Assembly: GCF_030272615.1 (NCBI RefSeq) | Contig: NC_081414.1 | Coordinates: 811,987,069 to 812,051,068 of the forward strand | Direction: 5' to 3' | Source of the DNA: Cryptomeria japonica | Taxonomy: Eukaryota; Streptophyta; Pinopsida; Cupressales; Cupressaceae | Length of the DNA stretch: 64,000 nucleotides | Shown: positions 11,714 to 21,830 of the stretch, one piece after another | Position numbering within the stretch: position 1 is the first letter of the stretch | How the letters are laid out: each line of letters opens with the position of its first letter | The notes under the pieces: generated by a model | What the model saw: only the letters and a program-made list of their open reading frames with translations | The model's database searches: none | Told to the model about the DNA's origin: nothing | Program-made: the position numbers and the translations under genes

Positions 11714-12990
11714 CTATCTCAGTTTGTTCCTTGTCATCACTAGATCATCCTTATCTCCTATAATATGACTTGGTGCATGATGTCTTGTAACATACTTGGC
11801 TAATATAGGCTCAGTAGGCTTTGTATCTGTATGATCTTCTTCATCACTCGGTAACTGGATATTTTCTTCATTTTCTTCAACAGTTATCTCGGCAGGACTT
11901 CTCGATTGCACATAGACAAATTCGTCATAGTATTTTGGTTCTTTGGAATTCCCTTCATCATTTCTTTCTACAAATTCTTCAATTTTCACATTTTCACTTT
12001 CTACTATTTTTTTAGATGATTTGATGAGATATTTAAATGCTTTGCTTCTAGAAGAATATCCTAGAAATGTTCCTTCTTCACTTTTCTGATCAAACTTTCC
12101 ATTTCTATCATCTTGATGAACATAGCATTTACTTCCAAAGATCTTAAAATAGCTTACATTATGTTTCTTGCCATACCAAATTTCATAAGGTGTCTTCAAA
12201 GTACCTTTCTTCAATTGAACTCGGTTCAAGGTGTAAACAGTTGTGCTTATTTCTTCTCTCCAAAATGTTTGTGGAACCTTCTTTTCAATCATCAGTGTTC
12301 TAGCACAATCCACAATTGATCTGTTTCTTCTTTTAGCTATTCCATTCTGTTTTGGAGTTCTCGGTGCAGAGACTTGTCTTTTTATACCATGATCATTTAA
12401 AAATAGGTTGAACTCATCAGATGTGAACTCTCCTCCTCTATTTGATCTAAGACATTTCAGTTGTCTTCTTGTTTCATTTTCAACTCTAGCCTTGTACGAT
12501 TTAAACATTTGAAAAGCTTCTGATTTTTCTTTTAAAAACATTACTAACATCATCCTTGAATAGTCATCCACAAATAATATGAAATACTTATCACCATAAT
12601 AACTTTGAACTTTCATAGGACCACAAAGATCAGTGTGCACAAGATCTAAAATTCCCTTAGAAGTGTAAAACTTACTTGTAAAGCTTGATCCTATCATCTT
12701 ACCCATCTGGCATCCTCAGCACATAGCATTCTCAGGTTTTTCAAGACTCGGTAGACCTCTTACTTGGTGCTTATTACTTATTTTGATCAGATTATCAAAA
12801 TTAACATGAGAAAACCTTTTATGCCATAACCAGGTATCATCAATCTTTGCATGCAAACACTTATTGTGAGTTGAGTTAAGGTGAAATGTATTGTCTTTTG
12901 TTTGTGCCCCTATAGCAGCTAACTTTCCATTCTTGTCATGAACTTTGACAATTCCTTTCTGAAATTCTATTCGGTAACTTGTGTTGTTTA
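11714..12990 (-). pseudogene. copia A integrase
   Basis: Integrase between protease and reverse transcriptase. The HHCC zinc-binding part lies at about 12707-12990 (LWHKRFSHVNFDNL visible), but a TGA at 12716-12718 interrupts the C-x2-C half. The core follows (open 11714-12706), with the first catalytic Asp in LVHTDLCGP, the second region in a SNRGGEF motif (usual form SDRGGEF, so the catalytic Asp is Asn here) and TPKQNGIAKRRNR, where the usual final Glu of a QNG-x-x-E motif is replaced by Lys. Two catalytic positions therefore look altered. A TAG at 11714-11716 separates it from reverse transcriptase. Stops at 12992-12994, 12716-12718 and 11714-11716 all recur at homologous positions in element F. 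Confidence 0.88.
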
Positions 12991-12991
12991 G

Positions 12992-14344
12992 CTATGCTGC
13001 ACTCAACAAATTGTATTTCAAACCTTCAACCCAATAAACATCATTGCATCTTGCATTATCAAGAAGTGTTATGGATCCTTTACCTCTTACCAGACATGGT
13101 GCATCATTACCAAATCTAACATAGCCTCCATCATAATCTTCTAGCATAATAAACTTGTGTTTATCTCCTGTCATATGATGTGAGCATCCACTATCTATAA
13201 TCCAAGAATCATTAGTGTTTATGTGAGATATTAGGGATTTTTCTTCATACCTTTCTTCATTCGATCCATCCTTGATAACCACATAAACAACTTCCTCTGT
13301 ATCAATCTCATTTGATTTATCATTGTTGGATTCCTCATCAGCAATTAAGCATGTCTTTCTATCTCTTCTTCTAAAGTCTTGGTGTCCTCTGTAATGGTTA
13401 TCTTTCTGTCTGTCATCTCGGTAATCTCTCTTTTCAGTAAAATCTTTGTTAGGACAGTTAGAAGCCATATGTCCAATCTTATCACAATTGAAACATTTCA
13501 AAGGTAGTTTTCCTTTATACTTACCTTTCCCTCTTGGTAACCTTTTGGCCAATAGTGCTTCAAACTCTTCTTGCTTTCTAATTTCTTCATACAGTTTGTG
13601 TACCTCCTCCATGTTCTTCCAAAATATTTCACTTGCTCCACTGTGATCTCCTTCAGAGTACTTATACTTTCTTTCATTGTAATCATTAGATTCATTCAGA
13701 TGAAAAGAACTAAATGCAGATTCAAGTTTATTTGCTGATGACCCACTGTTATCAAAATTACTTAACTCAAAAGCATGTAGCTTACCAATAGTAGCATCCA
13801 AGGAAACTGGCATATTAGGTACAGACCTCAATTCATTGATTGTAGAGACTTGGATTGCATAGGCAGGTAGAAGGGTTCTTAACAACTTACTTGTTACATC
13901 CTTTTCTTCAATAGTTCCTCCTGCTCCTTTGATTTGATTTACAATCTCCTTTAGTCTAGTACTGTACTGAGCTATGTTCTCACCTTCATTCATCCTTATA
14001 GATTCAAGTTGTCCTCTTAAACTATCTACTTTTTCTCTTTGAACATGTTCATCTCCTCCATATACAGATATGATCTTAGTCCACATTGCCTTTGCATTAG
14101 TACATCCTTCTAGATCATTAAACTCTGAATCGGTCAATGTAGATGTTATTTCAATCATTGCTTGAATATGTTCTTGCTTTTTTTTTATCTCTTCCATAGT
14201 CAATGGATAGGTGCTCGGTGCAACAAAATCATTCTACAGATAGTATATAGCATATTCTCCAACTCCTGATAGATTTAGCTTCATCCTTTTCTGCCATGTA
14301 GAGAAACTTGACTTATTCAGCTAAGGTGCATCCCTCTTATACAT
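12992..14344 (-). pseudogene. copia A gag and protease
   Basis: Gag begins MYKRDAP at 14344 by comparison with F. It has two stops within about 40 codons of the start and is then open from 14203 to 12992. The UBN2-type gag region runs to about residue 150 of the open part. One zinc knuckle CFNCDKIGHMASNC lies at about 13452-13499 (all four ligands intact). A basic Arg/Asp-rich linker follows, then the aspartic protease start WIIDSGCSHHMTGD (about 13164-13200), in which DSG is the active-site triad. The segment ends at a TAG (12992-12994) right after an LLSAA motif where the frame normally runs on into integrase. Confidence 0.9.
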
Positions 14345-14394
14345 CTTTGGATCTTTAACTCAAGTGCCTTTAAACTTTCCTTTTGGAGTCCAAA

Positions 14395-14406
14395 GCTCTG
14401 ATACCA
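14395..14406 (-). other. primer binding site of copia A
   Basis: GCTCTGATACCA on the plus strand is the exact reverse complement of TGGTATCAGAGC, two bases from the LTR at 14409. It is complementary to initiator methionine tRNA. Confidence 0.92.
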
Positions 14407-14408
14407 AT

Positions 14409-15905
14409 TGATAGTTATGATACTTAATATAAGTATAGATCCAATAGCCAACAAGATGAGAGGGGGGGGTGAATAATACAAACTTAATCATCTATAAAAA
14501 CATCAGATTCAACCTCGGTAACATATATATCAGTCATATAACCAAAAACAATCAAACATGCAAACTCAAAAGCATATGAACAATATAAGCCTCATAACAC
14601 TAGATTTAACGTGGAAACCCAAATAGGGAAAAACCACTATGGGATTTCGGACCCACTAAGAAATATACTCTTCTAGAGTATGCTCGGTTAAAAGAAAATC
14701 CTGTTAAAGATTACAAACACATTCCTAGATGTGACCCAGTTAAGGGATTTCCCTCAGATCTGTTAGGATCTTCACTTTGTTAGAAGTGACCTTGTCAAAG
14801 GATTTCAAACACTCAATCAAAATGTCACCTTGGTAGAGGATTTACATATAAGACTATTAAGTCCACTCAGTTAAGAGATTTTTTGTCACTTTCACAAAAT
14901 AACAGTAATAAAAATCTATCTGCAACTTCACATCTAAAATGCTAAAGCAGATTCCTATTTGTTCAGTACAATCTAGACATAGAACTAATCTTGTCTATCT
15001 GCTGGGCATCAATACTTTGTTATTCTAATAGGTCTTCAAGCTTCTGTGCTTGTTAATCACTATGTAGCATCCCTGTGCATACACTTGCTTGCATACCTTG
15101 TTTATCAACAGTTTCCTATTTATAAACAATCTTCTAACCACTTAATCTTCTTGATCACATTTCCTATGATCAATCATAGCCATCAGATCTTCAATCTTGT
15201 CCAGATTCATTGTATCTTTCAATCTGAAAATGTTTTACCCCACCTTGGAACTTGTGTTAGGGTAATGCGGTTCAATCTGAACTGTAGATCTTCTTGCCGA
15301 CTTTCCATTGCCTTAGATTCATTAACAAACTTCTTCCATGGATTACCAATCATTGATCCGCTCTAGCTCATCAGCTTCTTTCATTAAATATCACATATAA
15401 ACATTTAATGCATTCTGTTATAGCTTGGTTGTAACTCGGTGAATGCTAAACTTCACTCAGTAGACATTATAGCGATAACCTTAGGGTTTACCGACTAGAT
15501 TCCTTAGGGTTTATCGACTAGGTTCTTTGCTTGATAACATAGTATAGTATTAACCTTTACATTTTACAAAATATGTATGATGTTAAAACAATCTAAAACA
15601 TCATGATCTCATCATTGTCTGACTCGGTAGTAGTTGCCCATTGAATAACTTTTCCCCTTATTCATCATATTCTTTCCTGTGTCTTTTACCAACTTCTTTA
15701 TAATCTTCATATCATACTTCTCAAGATATGGCAACATCATACTGAATTAGAAAATCAATTTCTTGACATCAATGACAAAATAATAATATCAAGATAGTAA
15801 AACATCTTTAATCAGTTATGTCCATAATCATCAACAACCTTGTCAATATCCTTATTGAAATGTCAACAATCTTTCATTGTCTATTATAATGTAATATTGC
15901 CAACA
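14409..15905 (-). repeat. copia A 5' LTR
   Basis: Pairs with 8203-9738 and is bounded TG...CA. It is slightly shorter because of small deletions around 15240 and 15470. It includes telo-box-like TTAGGGTTT at 15481-15489 and 15504-15512 and the run of G near 14461-14470. GTGAT (15906-15910) follows as target duplication. Confidence 0.95.
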
Positions 15906-15910
15906 GTGAT

Positions 15911-16516
15911 GTGATAATTGGTGTAATTGATACTTGTCTATAGATGAAAAGAGGTTAGACTTATGTGTGATGACTATTCTGAATGTTGTCATTGATGACA
16001 ACTATGTTTTCTTGTCATCCATATTATACAATGCAATCGATAAGAGCTAACTGATAAACAAACAATTTCATCAAAACCAATAAGAAGGTCCTTAACCAGT
16101 AAATTGACAGATAGAGTCTCAAACCAAAAACCGGTACAAGAAATACATGAAGGATGAAGCAATGCATTTTTGAAAGAATATCAAAGACTACTAGATAAAG
16201 TTGTACTCATGATCCAATAGGATGATTTGATTTGGTTTACGAATTTTCTTTCAGAGAATAGTTGTGATGGAAAAAATGTAATCGATAGTGATGCAAGTCA
16301 CTGAGATGAGTAAAACTGCATAGATTTGGATTAGTTGTGCTGGTGGCCAACCTAATTAATGTGTTCATTGCAAGATTATCTAGATGCATTGAACCTAGGT
16401 AATTGTAACAAGGTTCTATCTGACCTAATGACATTTAAAATATGTGTGATGAAGTATGCATGTATATAGAATGAAGAATGAATATGAATGAATGAATGTG
16501 TGAAGAAAGATAGCGA
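15911..16516 (+). repeat. element B 3' LTR, middle fragment
   Basis: Continues the B LTR after the copia A insertion. Its end (GAATGAATGTGTGAAGAAAG at about 16491-16510) matches 1986-2005 in the 5' LTR, which anchors it to B. It is interrupted at 16517 by a solo LTR. Confidence 0.82.
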
Positions 16517-17312
16517 TGTTGGAATCCAATAACACTGAGAGGGGGGGATGAATCAGTGTTATACCAAATGGATTAATTTTAGACTTATTATAAAATGCAT
16601 ACACCAACCGGTATACCGATACATATACGATTGAAAGAAGTAAAGAAACCAATAAGACAATCACATAAATGAGAATCATAACTCAAAATTATATGTGGAA
16701 AGATTCAAAGACAAAAAAAAATAGTGGGACTTACGGGAGAAGTGTTGAGCTGCTAAGATAGCATCTTCTATGCCAAAATACAATTCCAATTTAAGCTCTG
16801 TCTATTCTGATCTGAAACCCTAAACCCTTTACCAGAATAAACCTTACATAAATATCCTCACATACATAGTCTCTCTGATATATTTCTCATTATATAACAT
16901 TCAGATATCCATCATCTTTCCTATCATCTTGTCTATATCAAAATGATCTAATCCAATTGACCTATATATCCTATACAACTTAACATGCCTTATATCAACT
17001 TACAAAGATTATTACAATATCAAATTACATGTCGGCTAGATAACATAAATGCATGAATATCAAAAGCAACTGATGATACCAGATCCAAGAGATGTAGTCC
17101 TCCAATATCGATAAGCATATTCTAAACCATGTCAGCCTACATTACCGATAACCAAAGAAATCCTTCTATCTTGCTAGTGTCGTCGTTGGTGTAGTGTCTG
17201 TGAAGTGCCTGTCAATACACAAATGAACCGAAACATGAAGCCGAAACAAAATACCATGTTTCCATCAATGACAACATAGTGAAACCAACCAATTGAGTGT
17301 CAATTGACAACA
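16517..17312 (-). mobile_element. solo LTR inserted in the element B LTR
   Basis: A block of 796 bp absent from the equivalent point of the B 5' LTR. It starts TGTTGGAATCC and ends TTGACAACA. Just inside the left end it has the purine tract CTGAGAGGGGGGGATGAATC found at LTR ends of other families here, which indicates minus orientation. There is no internal region or primer site, so it is a solo LTR left by LTR-LTR recombination. Flanks AGCGA and AGAAA are an imperfect duplication. Confidence 0.75.
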
Positions 17313-17935
17313 AGAAAATCTTGTATTTTCTATTAGTGGGAAGATGAGAGGAGTCGAGAGATGAATTTTTTGTGATATTATAATGTTCTGGAGTGGATCT
17401 TATTAGACACAAAAGGTGTTATATTGAGATTATTTGTACTTTTTATCTCCCTAAGAGTTTTAGTAAGAAAATCCGAATACAAGGTCACTCCTGACAGGGT
17501 GCAGTCCGATCCTAATAGTTCTGATCATGAAATCCTCTAACTAGGTGACACATTAAGTTATGTTTGCAAATCCTAGTAACTTGGGTAGCTCCTAACAGGG
17601 CTGGTCCTCACTGACCTTATTTTATAGCTCTTAACTGGGCTTAGACACCTCTAACATGGTGTGCCCCTAACCAGGAGTTGAGACCTTAACTGGTCATATC
17701 TCTATACTGCAGATAGTTCATCTTGTGGGTACTAATTCCCACCATGGTTTTTTCCATTTGGGTTTTGCACGTATATTCTATTGTGTCATGTGGTTTATGT
17801 TTCATGTGGTTATTGTATACTTGGTATTATTTATTTTATTCTTATTGAGTTTTAAGTTAGTAAAGTTGATTATCAGATTTGCATTATTTTTACTTGCACT
17901 TATTCACCCCCCTCTCAGTGCCTTATAAGTTCACA
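17313..17935 (+). repeat. element B 3' LTR, terminal fragment
   Basis: Aligns with 2012-2618 of the 5' LTR, including the CTAAC-GGT motif series (about 17480-17700), a conserved stretch TTTATGTTTCATGTGGTTAT, and the tract TTCACCCCCCTCTCAGTG. It ends in CA at 17935. Confidence 0.88.
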
Positions 17936-19433
17936 ATAGACGAAACCAAATCTAGTAAGATTACTATGGCTACCATAGTGGATATAAAGAGACAAAAATG
18001 GTTGTACTAATGGGATTTCTTAGATGGCCTATAGATTGGGGAAACGATGAGCTAGTGGAGTCATCATGCTAATCAACGTCTACTAGTTTGAAATAGTGAA
18101 AGCAAATGAGTTTTAAATAAATTAGAGGATGATTTGTACAAACCACATGTGAATTAATTCATGAAACCTTTCTTATTAATGAATTATCTCTTGAAAATTT
18201 AGAATGTGGCATTACTACATGCTTCAAGCAACCAAAACATAGTCACAATAGTTGATATGTAGATTCAAAATGACAAAAAAACCAATTGCAATGGCAAAAT
18301 TATATAGAATTGGATGTTAGATTTATGAGGAAAAATTGTTGTTCCTCATTTTTCTCCTTAATATTTAGTAGTGACTCATCTCTTTAATTGTAAATTGCTT
18401 AACCTTCCTCTATCATGGACACCCCAATTCAACTACTCGAGGATAAAAGGCAGATGTTCTTTGTGGGTGAGGTTTTTGAGAAAAGGCTCAAAGCGACGAA
18501 TTGGTAATGCATGTAGTCAAAGTCATGTTAGGGGAGGAATTTTTGATCTTAGATGATAGGCACAAAGTCAATATAAATATCATTAAGATTTTTTTGGTGG
18601 TGGTGCTAATGGCAGTGAGTCTAAAATTGGTGCTAAGACTTTATGTTGAATGATCTTTCAGGACTCCTTCCAAGGTGACATGGATTATGTGCTTGCAAAT
18701 GTTGATAGAGATATAAATATCAAGCTACCATAGGATTACTTATATCTTCAACAAGATGGGAAGGAGGTATGTATATTTCCCATCATCACTACTTTTGACC
18801 TAGAGGCCTTTGAAGAATGGAAGCTAGCCATCATCAAAATGATCACTTTTCTAAAAAGATTAATGCATATAATGATGAATGAGGGAGGTGAATAGTTGTA
18901 GGCCTATAAGAAGGCAAAATGACTGAAGAGAGAAGGGGATGAGGATGAATTTAATGTGACCATCAAAGAGGTGCCACTAAGGATGATTGTTGAGGACCTA
19001 GGTGCAAGGGGAAAGGAACATGTACATGTTGCAATTGGTGACATAACTTTTTTTGTCTAATAGTTAATACTTTGTGGTTTTGGTAGTAGTTTTTTGGTAT
19101 ATGCTATCTAGGGCAGTGATGGCACCTTTTTTGATATGGATGCCAAGTGTATTGAATATGTTAACAAGATGTATAGGGTTAGTCTAGTTGCACCATTCAA
19201 GCGGTTGGTGAGATTTCTTTTTCTTTTAGGTAGAATGGGAGGCATTTGCTAGAGTTTGGGGGTCTCTATAGATAGATAGATTGTTGATAGATATAATATG
19301 TAATGCAAACTTTGATATCAATATAATGAGTGTTGGCCCTTACCAACTATTAATTTACCCCAAAAAACTTTCTAAATGAATTTAGAAAAAACAAATTTAC
19401 AAAACCTATTTTTATATTTTAATTTTAATTTTA
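17936..19433. other. unassigned sequence between element B and the gypsy element
   Basis: About 1.5 kb with no open frame above about 60 codons and no motif I recognise. The portion 18650-19020 reads like decayed coding sequence (charged, few stops over short runs) but I could not assign it. It continues after the gypsy insertion at 32221, because ATTAA at 19434-19438 and 32216-32220 is the gypsy target duplication. Confidence 0.6.
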
Positions 19434-19438
19434 ATTAA

Positions 19439-21116
19439 TGTAGCATCGTAAATTGTACGCACTTGCTAGGGTGGTACAATTTCACACCTAGTTTAGCACT
19501 CGCCTTGGCGCATTTTGCATTTTGCATTGCATTTCCCCTTTAGCACTTAATTAATTAAATTAATTAGGTCTAAGGTTCTATTTCATCATCTTCCACATCA
19601 TAAAGTTGGGCTCTTTCATTAAAGTGTGCCCCTTTCATTTTATTCCTCCAATACATCATTTAATCAAAAACCCTAATTAGGTCCTATTTTGAACTTGGGG
19701 GCTTTATTTCGAGGGTCAAAACATCTTGAAATCACCTGTAACTTCAGGATTCTCTCTAAAATCATCATATCCGATGGCCCTAAAAATTTGGTGAAAAGTT
19801 ACTGGGACCATGGTGCCCAGAGTGCACACGGTCCCGAACATTTTTCTCAAAATTTTAGGAGCGCAATCCAATCATAAAATAAAGCTTAACCCCAAGAAAT
19901 TGGCGGGAGATTCAATCTCTAGGTCAGCCAAAAGTTGAAATTAAGACCTAGGGTTTCATATATAAGAGCTCTCTTTCTTCATTTGAAAGGATCCGAATTT
20001 TGGTTTCAAGGACCTTTTATGCAGTGAAAGAGCAGATCTTTGAAGACTTCAATAACATTCAATATCCGTCCATCAAGAATTCATCAATTTCATTCATCAA
20101 TTTCATTTAGGGCTTTGAAGGCATTGAAGAGCAATAAGGGATCACCGACTGAAGATTGGCTTGTACCCCTCCCTTGGGGTTGGGTATGATTTCATGTTGC
20201 TTTCATGTCTTTGCATAAGCCTCATTATATCATTTGTATTCATGCTTTAAATCATTTTGCATCTTGCTTTGGAGCATTTACATTATCATTTACAAGCAAT
20301 TAGGGTTTACTTTCTAGGTTGCTCTAGTTTGCTTACTTGCATTTTAGGATCTTGCACACACACAAGGTCTGCACACACACTACTTTTACAATACAACTTG
20401 GCTATTCGTGGAGGTGGAAATCACCAAAGTGGGGGTTTGACTAAGGTAAAACCCTATATAGCTGCCCACCATACCTTTTCAGATATAAGTGCAGATTTCA
20501 GGATTCAAACGAGGCCGCAAGTTGCAGATCTGATGGAAGCAGACCGAGACAGAACTTCACACCAAATTCCAACCCAAAAAGCTAGGATAGGGGCATGGGG
20601 CACTTTGGTCCTACTAGGACAGGGGCGCTAGGTGCCCTGGTCCCTAGGACAGTGGTGCTGGGTGCCCTGGTCCCTCTGTCAGACAACAAGTTTCAGCATT
20701 TTTGACAGCTTTTCAGGTTGCAGAACAGCAGTTTCAGGAGCAGTTTCAAGGGTAGAATTAGGACAATGGCGCCCGCACCCACGTCCTGAACATTTTCACT
20801 CAGATTTTAACTCTGGGTATGCATCTGCATTCTTGTCTTGTCCTTGTGTTTATAGCTTTTCATTATTTAAACTCAATTCTGCGATCTTGTTATTAGTTCA
20901 TACTTACACTTTGGGGTTAGGAATTGAACTTGCATCATTTTATCTTTCAATTACAACAAAGGAATAGAAACCCTAATAGGTAGCCCATGGCTCTCTCTCT
21001 TCCACAAAAAGAAGTAGCTAATTGTGTGATACCTCTAGGCTCTTTCGTATTGCACAATGTGTGTCAAAAGGTAGGATTAGGGCATGTTAACCTAGTCTCG
21101 CTTTTTCCCCTACACA
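19439..21116 (+). repeat. gypsy 5' LTR
   Basis: Begins TGTAGCATCGTAAATTG and ends TTCCCCTACACA. It matches 30573-32215 with scattered substitutions and a few short indels. Around 19800-19840 and 20600-20680 it carries GGACCATGG/GGTGCCCTGGTCC-type motifs that recur as a tandem array in the internal region at 29668-29817. Short open frames inside are not genes. Confidence 0.95.
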
Positions 21117-21140
21117 TTTTGGTGAACCCGACGTGAAACT
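21117..21140 (+). other. gypsy primer binding site region
   Basis: TGGTGAACCCGACGTG at 21120-21135 lies three bases after the LTR end, the correct place for a tRNA primer site. I did not match it to a specific tRNA. A comparison with 3' ends of plant tRNAs, arginine tRNAs first, would settle it. Confidence 0.65.
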
Positions 21141-21313
21141 ATTATTGCTTTCTCTTGCATTTAATTTTTTAGATCTAGATCTAGATTTAGTGTGTTTCAT
21201 TTAAGTTTCATTTTTCATTAAAAAAGAAGAGAAAAAAAAAAGGGAAAAGAAAGAGTGTGTTTCTTTGTTTCTTTGCATTGTGTGTTTAAGTTTTATGCAA
21301 TTTTTATTTCAAA

Positions 21314-21830
21314 ATGTCAGATTTTTATTTGCAAGATTTTCATATTTATGATGATGTATGCAATTATGTTGATTATGAGTATATCCAAGATGAATTAGAT
21401 GAAGCTTTAGATGAGTTTTTGAACCCTAAAGATACCAAACCTTCATTTTACCAAAAACTCATAAACATTGTTACTATACCATTTCAGTGTGATGAGAAAG
21501 ATAAGTCGAATGATTCCTCTCAAGGGTACATTCCTATCAACTCTTCCACTAAATCTAGTAACATGGTTGTTTTCAATGATCCCCTCTATGAAGAGATGTC
21601 TCCTTTTGAATAAAAAGATAAACCTTTTAATCGATATGATCATGCTTTGTTGGATGATGCTCTTGATGACTTTGTGGCTTTATCGAAATCTTTAAACAAG
21701 AACAAAACTTCTAAATCAATTAACATGATAAACTGGAATGAGCATAATAAGCCTCTCTTTGAAGTCCAAGGTGCTTATCCTTCTCCCACCTCTCCTTACT
21801 ATCCAAGGAGGGTATGGTCATGATTCTTTT
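21314..21830 (+). pseudogene. short N-terminal ORF of the gypsy element, no gag domain
   Basis: 99 codons open from ATG 21314, rich in Asp, Glu and Tyr (residues 1-40). After a stop at 21611-21613 the same frame continues readably to about 21820. No capsid core, no major homology region and no zinc knuckle can be seen. It occupies the position of gag but is too short, so either gag was deleted or this is its remnant start. The next ORF begins in a different frame at 21738. Confidence 0.6.

Larger units (their letters stand above)
8203..15905 (-). mobile_element. copia element A, full length, minus strand
   Basis: Complete Ty1/copia structure on the minus strand: 5' LTR 14409-15905, primer site 14395-14406, gag-protease, integrase, reverse transcriptase-RNase H, polypurine tract 9739-9751, 3' LTR 8203-9738. 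It is flanked by a perfect 5-bp target duplication GTGAT (8198-8202 and 15906-15910) and lies inside the 3' LTR of element B. Gene order PR-IN-RT-RH is that of copia. The C-rich tract near the LTR end and the repeated polypurine tracts suggest the SIRE-like lineage (tentative). The polyprotein frame is largely continuous but has at least five in-frame stops. Three of these are shared with its family member F. Confidence 0.95.
1987..17935 (+). mobile_element. element B: pol-less copia-like LTR retrotransposon carrying a passenger ORF
   Basis: A plus-strand LTR element with a truncated 5' LTR (1987-2618), a Met-tRNA type primer site (2621-2632), decayed gag (2714-3815), about 4 kb of coding-like sequence that is not pol (4430-7870), purine-rich tracts (up to 8164), and a 3' LTR that is split. 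The 3' LTR pieces are 8165-8202, 15911-16516 and 17313-17935. The gaps are copia A and a solo LTR. No reverse transcriptase, RNase H or integrase motif is visible in the 4.3 kb between the last zinc knuckle and the polypurine tract, so B is non-autonomous. I could not find its own target duplication because the 5' LTR is cut. It is older than A because A sits inside it. Confidence 0.85.

Noticed and set aside
18371-18556. Short plus-strand open frame in the unassigned 17936-19433 interval
   Set aside because: 61 codons, with no motif and no supporting context.
20257-20967. Open frames of 124 and 111 codons, with a relative at 31391-31591
   Set aside because: They lie within the gypsy LTR, differ between its two copies, and show no domain.
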